49,901 nucleotides of DNA from Acidobacteriota bacterium (GTDB taxonomy: Bacteria; Acidobacteriota; Terriglobia; Terriglobales; Acidobacteriaceae): the NCBI GenBank assembly GCA_013285705.1, contig JABDHA010000026.1, positions 1 to 49,901 on the forward strand, given 5' to 3'. This document shows positions 43,479 to 49,901 of this stretch, piece by piece; position 1 is the stretch's first letter; each line of letters begins with the position of its first letter. The notes beneath the pieces are model-generated. The model was not told the origin of the DNA and did no database searches. It saw only the letters and a list, made by a program, of their open reading frames with translations. Position numbers and translations under genes: made by a program.

Positions 43479-44780
43479 TTACGCCGATTGTTTGCGGGCT
43501 TTGTCAAGAATCTGACGCAGGCGATTCCCAACCGTCAGATCTTCCCCCGACTGTAAGGTCATTGAGATAATTTGCAACTCATTCGGAGGCGCCTTCTCTT
43601 TTGCCTTGGGGTCATCGCCCTCTCGTACTGCGGGTACTCCACTTGGATTATTGTTCGTGAGCACCTCAATACGAGGTTCGCCCTCCCGTAGCTGTTGAGC
43701 GCATTGGTCCACCGTAAAACCGAACCGCTGCACGTCCCACTTTACCGTCAGGGTCGGATAGCTGTTCTCTTCTTGAGGGGTCATGATGGATGTAGTGACT
43801 CCTGGTACGGTTTGAACCAACTTCTCGATGCGTTCCACCCGGCTCTGCCACTCTTTGGTTAGGGCCGCCAGATCAGCCTGGGACCAATACTCGACTGCTG
43901 CAAGAATCCCTATAATCTCTTCTTTGCCGACCTTCATGGGCCGACATACGGCGCCCTCCCATGGATTGTTATTCGCCATTGCCGCATCGATCAGGTCTTT
44001 CCGGCCCAGCAGCACGCCAGAACATTGCGGGCCACCCAAACCCTTTCCGCCGCTAAAGCAATAAAGATCGACGCCGATCTTGGCGTAGCGTCTGAAATTC
44101 TCAAACGGGGGAATGCCTGCCGCATCATCCAGCAGAAGAGGGACGCCAGCGGCGCGCGTGATCTTCAGCGTATTCGGTAAGCGGTCGTCCCGCCAGGTTG
44201 TATAGACCATGGCGGTTTGCGGAGTAATGGCCGACTGCAGATTGTCAACTCCATGGGCAATCACCAACTGGCCTCCGGCGAGGCGTATCGCACTGTCGAA
44301 TGCGCTCCGCCCTCCCAGCATCACGACTTCATGTTTCAAACCGGTTGTGTCGGGCAGTTGCCACACATTTTTTGGATCGGTCCCGGCGATGCAGCCCGCA
44401 GTCGCCAGAGCCATCGCACCAGCCGATCCTGACGTGACCATTCCGGATTCGGCACCAGAAAGTTCCGCAAGCTTTTTGCCTGCTGCGCGCTGCAGTTCAA
44501 ACAAGTCAACAAATTGTCGTGATGCGGCCTCGACTGCTTCCCGCACCCCCGGCAGTTCCAGTGACCCACTCAGATACGTCCACGTCCCCCGCGCATTGAT
44601 CAGTGGCCGGACCCCAAGGCGGGTATAAACATCGGCAGAGGAAGATCTTGCTGTAGTAGCCGCCACGCTGCTCGCAAAACTTCGCGAGGCAATGGTGGCG
44701 AAGAGAGGAGCAGCGGCGAGCAATTTCAGGAAAGATCGCCGATCATTCAGGCTATTTTTGAGCTCACGCTCGGGCAGCAT
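43479..44780 (-). CDS. Tat-exported SelA-like PLP enzyme (ammonia-lyase type)
   Basis: 433 residues from ATG 44780 with AAAGGA upstream. Twin-arginine signal NDRRSFLKLLAAAPLFATIASRSFA (RR at 14-15): Tat carries folded proteins with bound cofactor, as fits PLP. The catalytic part matches the SelA-like group of fold-I PLP enzymes: RLGVRPLINARGTWTYLSGSL at the start, TSGSAGAMALA for phosphate binding, LLLDDAAGIPP for the ring Asp, and Schiff-base Lys K246 in CFSGGKGLGGPQ. The relatives include D-glucosaminate-6-phosphate ammonia-lyase (DgaE) and D-glucosaminate dehydratase. A selenocysteine role is excluded by export and lack of a Sec system here. Elimination of ammonia or water from a sugar acid is inferred. 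Confidence 0.85.
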   Translation of the reverse strand: MLPERELKNSLNDRRSFLKLLAAAPLFATIASRSFASSVAATTARSSSADVYTRLGVRPLINARGTWTYLSGSLELPGVREAVEAASRQFVDLFELQRAAGKKLAELSGAESGMVTSGSAGAMALATAGCIAGTDPKNVWQLPDTTGLKHEVVMLGGRSAFDSAIRLAGGQLVIAHGVDNLQSAITPQTAMVYTTWRDDRLPNTLKITRAAGVPLLLDDAAGIPPFENFRRYAKIGVDLYCFSGGKGLGGPQCSGVLLGRKDLIDAAMANNNPWEGAVCRPMKVGKEEIIGILAAVEYWSQADLAALTKEWQSRVERIEKLVQTVPGVTTSIMTPQEENSYPTLTVKWDVQRFGFTVDQCAQQLREGEPRIEVLTNNNPSGVPAVREGDDPKAKEKAPPNELQIISMTLQSGEDLTVGNRLRQILDKARKQSA

Positions 44781-44819
44781 AATGTTCCTTTCCTACTGCA
44801 GCTGCCCTTAGGGCCCGCT

Positions 44820-44845
44820 GGTTGTTGTGCGCGCAGATTCGTGAT
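44820..44845. repeat. 26-bp direct repeat, copy 2 (stray signal-peptide sequence)
   Basis: Same 26 bases as 42312-42337, here in the gap between the TonB-dependent receptor gene and the SelA-like gene. On the minus strand it still reads ITNLRAQQP in frame, so it looks like the remnant of another exported gene's start, or a recombination footprint. The rest of the 44781-44954 gap holds nothing clear. Confidence 0.8.
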
Positions 44846-44954
44846 ATCACTTGCCGTCGATACGGCATTTGCTAAAGACTTCTTTGACACCGATCCCACC
44901 CACCGTGCCACCATCAGGCTGGCAGGCAATTGCAGACCGGAACACAAGCTTTTC

Positions 44955-47900
44955 TTAGAACAGGAACTTCAAGGCAATCTGCATGATGCGAGGATCGTTT
45001 GCACCAGTTACATAACCGAAGCCACCCTGGCCGGTGTTGTTGACAAGCCCATTCGGATTCGTAAACTGCGCATGGTTGAAGACATTGAATGCTTCTGCCC
45101 GAAACTGCAGCTTAGTGGTCTCGGTAATGTCGGTACTCTTTAGCAGAGCCATATCATAATTGTCGATGCCAGGGCCGGAGAAAGATCGCCGCATTGCGTT
45201 GCCTACCTGCCCGATTGTTTCCGGGACGAAGTGGTCCGGGTTGAAATATGGCAGTCCCTTTCGCGGATTCCGATTTATATATAGAGAGCTGCCGTTATTC
45301 GCGTAGTTTGGCACATCCACGTTTGCATTGAAGGCCCCAAGCAGTGAATTATCGTCATTCTCATTGAGAGTGACCGGCTCTCCCTTGGCAAACGTAGCCA
45401 CGCCGGAAAGCTCCCAGCCTGCGGTGAACCGACTCGCAATATCCCCTTTGCCGATAAAGTGATCGAAGGGCAACTGTATGGTGTAGCTGGCGACCAGGTT
45501 ATGAGGAACGTTAAAGCTCGATAATGCGTAGGTTTGGCCCGGATTCAACGGATTGGTCGCATCAAAGGAATCCGAACCGTTATCCAGCGACTTCTCGAAG
45601 GTATATCCGATGAGGAAGTTCAGGTATTTTTCGTTGTGCTCCAGAGTCACCTGCAGCGAGTTGAAGCTGGAGCCGACCGCCGTCTTCATGTAGGGATTGC
45701 TGTTGAAGTTAATCCCGAAGGTCGGCCTGGTTCCGTTCACTGTCTGGCCGCTCGCTGTGGTGTAAACCGTGTCTTCCCCGAACGGCCCGCAAGTCGTCGT
45801 ACCAGGCGCCACATTGGCTGGATTACTCAATTGCAGACAAAGGGACTGGTCTCCTGGATTTGATTCCTCAAACGTCAGCAGCTGCCTGCCTATGGTCCCG
45901 ACGTAGTTCACGCTGAGTACGGTTGCGGTTCCCACTTGCCGCTGGAGAGAGAGTTCCCACTCCTGAACATAAGGCATTTTGTTTTTGTAGTAGTAATAGT
46001 CGGATCCGCCGATAGGTGTCGCTCCTGCCCAATTGAAGGTTGTATCGGGATTCCTGGGAGACACGTTGGTTGGAGGAAAGACGAACGGAAACTTCTGTCC
46101 CGCCGGAGTTCCCGATGGCCGATCGACAAATGGGGTAGCCAGCTCAGTCGATGACACAGAATAATAGTTGCCATAAGGAGCATCGCCTACCTCGACAAAT
46201 CCGGTGGCGTCCTCGATAGAGCTATAGAAGATGCCGTAACCGGCACGTATGCTGGTTTTTCCGGTACCGCCCAGCATCTTGCCGAGAAAACCGTCGCTCA
46301 CGTCTGGCGCCCAGGCAAAGCCGATTCTGGGACCGAAGTTAGTGTACTTTGTTGGTCCGAGGGTGCGCGGAATGCCCGGGTCTCCGGGCACCACCAGACC
46401 GAGGGGAGCACCGGGAAATGATAGCGATTGCTCACCGGGAACGACCGTTTCGAGCTTGTTCTGGGTGTCGTACCAGGGAGTAGCGGCCTCCCAGCGCAGG
46501 CCGTAGTTGAGGGTGAAATTGCGGTTCACACGCCAGCTATCCTGACCATAAAATCCGTAGTATTTGCTCCGCGAATCGAGCAGCTGCTGGCTCGCCTGCA
46601 CAAAACTGGTCGGCGCCCCGATCAGGAAATCGGCGAAGTCCAGGCCGGTCTCTGCACCATCAAAACCAAAGCACCCGTTGTAGCAGTCATAGTTACGCTC
46701 GTTGATCTGGTTGTAGTGGAGGTTGGCGCCAAACTGCACCGTGTGTGTTCCAAGGATCTTGGTGACGTTATCGATGATCTGAAAGGTGTTGTTGTATTGC
46801 CTCAATGCGTCAGGCGGGACACCAAGGCTGAAGTTGTTGAACATAAAGTTTGAAACACCCTCGTACGCTGGGTTGGTAGGGGAGATACCGCCCCCGGGGC
46901 CCCACGGAGTGACAAAACCTTGGGAGGCAAGGGTTACACCCAAACCCTGGCCTGCGGTGGGTTGGCCGGTCAGGTTTACATCGCGCAGATATGCGAGACG
47001 AAGATCATTAACGGTTGACACGTTAAATGTGGTCGTCAACCCTAAATTGATCATTTGTGTTTGACCCTGATTGGTTGCGGCAAAACCCGGAACGTTTACC
47101 TGGCTATACGGATTCAGGGTGTGGAATCGGTCAAAGAAGTAATAGCCGAACACAGCGCCGATTCGTGTAGGAATGTCTATCCGTCCGCTCCCCTTATCGT
47201 CGCTCAACGTCCCGTTGAAGGCAGAGGTGGAGAAGTTAGGAGTATTGTTGACTACCCCATTGGCCGTAGGGAGGAACTTCAGCGAGTTCACCGCAACCGG
47301 CGACCATGCGCTCTGGGGAATGACAGCATTGGGAAAGACGCAAGTTCCGGGGTCCGTGCAGCCCGGAGTGTAGTAATTTTCCCCCTGCGTTACGGGATAT
47401 CCCAATTTCTGAGAAAGAGTGTTAGCCCAGCCGGCACCGACGACTGTGCCAGTGAGCGCGTCCGCCTGGTCCGTCAGGTCACCCGTGCGATCGGTATCTG
47501 AAGGTACGGGATAGCTCTGAGTCTGCCCCAAAATCTGCCGTGTTCCCTGGTAGTCGGCAAACCAGAAAATCTTGTTCTTGCGGATCGGCCCCCCGACCGT
47601 ACCACCGAATTGATTCTGGATGAAAACGCCGCGCGCCGAAGAGTAATAGTTTTTGGCGTCCAGATCAGTGTTGCGCAGGAAGTCGAAGACCGTGCCGTGA
47701 TACTGATTGGTTCCCGACTTGGTGACTACATTGACCTGGCCACCGCTGTAGTTTCCATACTCTGCATCGAAGTTGTTGGTGATGATACGGAACTGCGCGA
47801 TGGAGTCGAGATTGGGGATCATCGCCGCGCCGTTATGGACGCCTTCTTCGGCATTTGCTCCATTCACCATGAACGCATTGGATCCGGTGCGGCCTCCGTT

Positions 47901-48473
47901 GACGGATTGCTGGCCGTTGTCCAGATCACCCGAGACCTGGGTCGCTCCGACTCCCGATGTGCCGCTGTCCTGGCTATGGGAATAAGGCGATACGCCTGGC
48001 TGCAACTTCAACAGGTCGATGTAGGAACGTCCGTTCAACGGCACAGAAGTAATCTTTTGGCCGTCGATGACTACGCCATTCTGGGTGCTCTGGGTCTCCA
48101 CCTGCAGAGTGTCGCTTTTCACACTGACTGTATTGGTAACCGTGCCGACCTGCATGGTGATGTCGACGCGGAGCGCGGAGTTCGCATCGATCTTCACGCC
48201 GGTTTGGACATAATCGCGGAAACCAGACTGGCTGACCGTCACGTTATAAACGTCAACGTTCAAAGTCGGGAAACTGTAAAAGCCCTTCGAATCGGTGACT
48301 GCGGTCGTCTTCTCGTTCGTGGACACACTAGTAGCTACTACGGTCAATCCCGGTATGACGGCTCCGCTGGGATCAGTGACCACTCCAGAGATCGAGCCGG
48401 TAATGGCTGCCCACGTGGTAGTTGTTCCTAGAAGCGCGCCCAAGAGGAAACCTAGCCTGATAAATCGAGCCAT
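44955..48473 (-). CDS. TonB-dependent receptor, Oar-like
   Basis: 1172 residues from ATG 48473 (AAAGG 12 bases upstream); a longer frame adds 41 residues without a signal peptide. Signal peptide IRLGFLLGALLGTTTTWA. Residues about 24-105 are a carboxypeptidase-regulatory-like domain (GSISGVVTDPSGAVIPGLTVVATS, KGFYSFPTLNVDVYNVTV). A plug region follows (VPLNGRSYIDLLKLQPGVSPYS, SNAFMVNGANAEEG), then a long outer-membrane beta-barrel ending in Phe (IMQIALKFLF). Such Oar-like receptors are abundant in Acidobacteriota and take up large ligands through the outer membrane. It lies 174 bp upstream of the catabolic genes on the same strand, so it is the likely importer of their substrate. Confidence 0.9.
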   Translation of the reverse strand: MARFIRLGFLLGALLGTTTTWAAITGSISGVVTDPSGAVIPGLTVVATSVSTNEKTTAVTDSKGFYSFPTLNVDVYNVTVSQSGFRDYVQTGVKIDANSALRVDITMQVGTVTNTVSVKSDTLQVETQSTQNGVVIDGQKITSVPLNGRSYIDLLKLQPGVSPYSHSQDSGTSGVGATQVSGDLDNGQQSVNGGRTGSNAFMVNGANAEEGVHNGAAMIPNLDSIAQFRIITNNFDAEYGNYSGGQVNVVTKSGTNQYHGTVFDFLRNTDLDAKNYYSSARGVFIQNQFGGTVGGPIRKNKIFWFADYQGTRQILGQTQSYPVPSDTDRTGDLTDQADALTGTVVGAGWANTLSQKLGYPVTQGENYYTPGCTDPGTCVFPNAVIPQSAWSPVAVNSLKFLPTANGVVNNTPNFSTSAFNGTLSDDKGSGRIDIPTRIGAVFGYYFFDRFHTLNPYSQVNVPGFAATNQGQTQMINLGLTTTFNVSTVNDLRLAYLRDVNLTGQPTAGQGLGVTLASQGFVTPWGPGGGISPTNPAYEGVSNFMFNNFSLGVPPDALRQYNNTFQIIDNVTKILGTHTVQFGANLHYNQINERNYDCYNGCFGFDGAETGLDFADFLIGAPTSFVQASQQLLDSRSKYYGFYGQDSWRVNRNFTLNYGLRWEAATPWYDTQNKLETVVPGEQSLSFPGAPLGLVVPGDPGIPRTLGPTKYTNFGPRIGFAWAPDVSDGFLGKMLGGTGKTSIRAGYGIFYSSIEDATGFVEVGDAPYGNYYSVSSTELATPFVDRPSGTPAGQKFPFVFPPTNVSPRNPDTTFNWAGATPIGGSDYYYYKNKMPYVQEWELSLQRQVGTATVLSVNYVGTIGRQLLTFEESNPGDQSLCLQLSNPANVAPGTTTCGPFGEDTVYTTASGQTVNGTRPTFGINFNSNPYMKTAVGSSFNSLQVTLEHNEKYLNFLIGYTFEKSLDNGSDSFDATNPLNPGQTYALSSFNVPHNLVASYTIQLPFDHFIGKGDIASRFTAGWELSGVATFAKGEPVTLNENDDNSLLGAFNANVDVPNYANNGSSLYINRNPRKGLPYFNPDHFVPETIGQVGNAMRRSFSGPGIDNYDMALLKSTDITETTKLQFRAEAFNVFNHAQFTNPNGLVNNTGQGGFGYVTGANDPRIMQIALKFLF

Positions 48474-48859
48474 GGCAGTCCGACCTTTCAAATGAAGACT
48501 ATTACAACGATTGAACACAGGGTTATACGAAAGGGATCGATGGGAAGCGATAGTAATCGTAAGACCTATCGGTGTCAAGAAGCAGTTTCGCCCCATAAAT
48601 ACAAGTTATTTGAACGAACTCGACGAGTGTCTACTACTGCCGCGTCCACACGAAGGAGCATTGATCGCGAATACGGTTTTGCGCGAATCGCCGTGGAGTG
48701 CCCTGCGAACTTTTACCAGTGAACAAGAGAGAAGCTGGAACAAAGCGGAGTCGTGATGGAAGCCCAGTTGCACGACTTGCGTGATGGATACAAGACGCTG
48801 GCGGGTCTATCAGTACCTATTCGTTTTGGTCGAAATCGCTTCTTCCCGTGCTTTCAGTA
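48474..48859. other. Intergenic region upstream of receptor operon
   Basis: It should carry the promoter of the minus-strand receptor and catabolic cluster. The short plus-strand frames here have no natural composition. I cannot place a convincing -35/-10 pair, nor a repeat. Confidence 0.4.
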
Positions 48860-49423
48860 CTATGCGACGGTCAGGAAGTCCGGCAGTTGCTTTAGCGTTC
48901 TTTCGAAGCAGGCGTTTTCTCCAAGCACTCGAGAGATAACAAGTGCCCCTTCAATTCTCACGATTGCTTCTTCGGCACGTATACGAGCATGCGTAGCGGT
49001 CAGCCCACCCTCCCTCGCGACCGTCGTAAAGGCATCAAGCCAACCCTGGAGTGTCTCGCGCAATACCGCCCTCACCTCTTCGGAGGCTCCCGGGATCGAC
49101 ATCACGTCCAGGGTGCAGGACTTTTTGCCGCCAGCATAAAACTCCCGCAACTGCTCGCACGCAAGCTGAACGCGTCTGCGCGGAGACGTGCCAGCCGCAT
49201 AGAGTGGTTTGAAGACGTGTTCACGAATGATGGAGTCGACAGCACGCACCATAGCCAGTGCAATCTCATCCTTCCCACCCGGGAAACGATAGTAGAGGCT
49301 CGCCTTTTCAAGCCCCATCGAATCCGCGAGCTGCTTCAGGCTCACACCATGGAAGCCGTATGTACGGAAGAGTTCGAGCGCTCTCGTCATCATCTCTTCA
49401 TCACTAATCGTCTTATGCGCCAT
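48860..49423 (-). CDS. TetR/AcrR-family repressor
   Basis: 187 residues from ATG 49423 with a purine-rich site (AAGGGAAGGGG) upstream. The N-terminal DNA-binding domain is typical: ISDEEMMTRALELFRTYGFHGVSLKQLADSMGLEKASLYYRFPGGKDEIALAMV. The C-terminal ligand-binding helices include one Cys (KKSCTLDVMSIPG), a possible sensor residue. It is divergent from the alpha/beta hydrolase gene, its likely target. It could also affect the receptor cluster downstream on its own strand. Confidence 0.88.
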   Translation of the reverse strand: MAHKTISDEEMMTRALELFRTYGFHGVSLKQLADSMGLEKASLYYRFPGGKDEIALAMVRAVDSIIREHVFKPLYAAGTSPRRRVQLACEQLREFYAGGKKSCTLDVMSIPGASEEVRAVLRETLQGWLDAFTTVAREGGLTATHARIRAEEAIVRIEGALVISRVLGENACFERTLKQLPDFLTVA

Positions 49424-49500
49424 GCTGCCCCTTCCCTTTATAGATGCCGAACCCTCGGTAGGGATACCTTTTCCACAACAGGGCGCAATTCGTGAATCTT

Positions 49501-49516
49501 TACCGTTCGTTCGGTA
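49501..49516. promoter_or_regulatory. Putative TetR operator
   Basis: TACCGTTCGTTCGGTA has 5-base perfect arms (TACCG and CGGTA) and lies between the divergent repressor and hydrolase genes, 77 bp before the repressor ATG and 70 bp before the hydrolase ATG. Size and placement suit a TetR-family operator. Confidence 0.5.
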
Positions 49517-49586
49517 TCTATTTACTCAGAAATGCTCGGATGACGGCCCAACCCATTCCCAAATCACATCAGAAGGAGACTTGAAC

Positions 49587-49901
49587 ATGGCAACCGTACA
49601 GGAAGTTACCAAGGACTACCCGGTTCACTACGCAATTGCAAAGATCGGCAACCTGGACGTTTTCTATCGTGACGCAGGCCCGAAGGACGCTCCAGTCCTT
49701 CTCCTCCTGCATGGATTTCCTACTTCATCGAACATGTTTCGCAACTTGATTCCACGGCTCGCCGGCACGTTCCGTCTCATTGCGCCCGACTACCCCGGCT
49801 TCGGACTGACGACGATGCCCGATCACAAAGAGTTCTCCTACACTTTTGAGAACCTGATGAACGTTGTGGATGGCCTTATCGAGCATCTAGGCCTGAAACA
49901 G
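49587..49901 (+). CDS. Alpha/beta hydrolase, N-terminal part, runs off window
   Basis: 105 codons from ATG 49587 with AGAAGGAGA upstream; the 3' end is outside. It reads VFYRDAGPKDAPVLLLLHGFPTSSNMFRNLIPRLAGTFRLIAPDYPGFGLTTMPD, with the oxyanion-hole motif HGFP and the DxPGFG strand typical of haloalkane dehalogenase/epoxide hydrolase-like enzymes. The catalytic nucleophile lies beyond the window. It is probably repressed by the divergent TetR protein. Confidence 0.85.
   Translation, partial: MATVQEVTKDYPVHYAIAKIGNLDVFYRDAGPKDAPVLLLLHGFPTSSNMFRNLIPRLAGTFRLIAPDYPGFGLTTMPDHKEFSYTFENLMNVVDGLIEHLGLKQ

Noticed and set aside
47610..48431. 273-codon plus-strand frame opposite the receptor gene
   Set aside because: Antisense shadow of the TonB-dependent receptor; no start signal or domain.

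Overview
The window looks like chromosomal DNA of an Acidobacteriota member (probably Terriglobia/Acidobacteriaceae). Reasons: a 1172-residue Oar-like TonB-dependent receptor with an N-terminal carboxypeptidase-regulatory-like domain, many secreted glycoside hydrolases, a beta-propeller sensor kinase, and several secreted protein types I associate with that phylum. This assignment is inference from gene content. I see no rRNA, tRNA or CRISPR array.

Left part (1-26,800) is a patchwork. It has polysaccharide-active enzymes (partial GH75 chitosanase, GH53 galactanase flanked by ricin-type domains, a lipoprotein glycosidase), a copper operon (small ORF-copC-copD), an HhH-GPD DNA glycosylase, a metallo-beta-lactamase-fold protein, a cytochrome P460, an Xre-RES toxin-antitoxin pair with a palindromic operator, a lipase with IPT repeats and a six-heme cytochrome. 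Between them lie many broken genes: an IS6-type element with complete ends, an internally deleted ISNCY-type element, and about nine other frameshifted, truncated or nonsense-interrupted genes. The region is either eroding or carries uncorrected indels.

Middle part (27,000-36,026) is regulatory. A sensor kinase/NarL-type regulator pair and a DoxX protein are followed by a sigma-54 activator (30,475-31,596). Downstream are two ECF sigma genes. Upstream of each I find a -24/-12 sigma-54 promoter (TGGCAA-N5-TTGC at 31,763 and 35,067) and, 107-114 bp before it, a copy of a 47-bp element (38/47 identical). This predicts a cascade: activator plus sigma-54 drives two ECF sigma factors, one of them followed by a secreted chorismate mutase and an aquaporin.

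Right part (36,247-48,473, minus strand) is one compact gene cluster: TonB-dependent receptor, Tat-exported SelA-like PLP enzyme, bicupin, diheme cytochrome c, SMP-30/gluconolactonase, a three-domain RidA fusion, a DUF4380 protein and a PQQ dehydrogenase. The last seven genes are packed with overlaps or gaps of at most 64 bp, and nearly all products carry export signals. I propose a complete periplasmic oxidative pathway for a sugar or amino sugar: import, oxidation to a lactone with electrons to cytochrome c, lactone hydrolysis, PLP-dependent elimination, and RidA-assisted imine hydrolysis. This is the most promising undescribed system here. The window ends with a TetR regulator divergent from a partial alpha/beta hydrolase.
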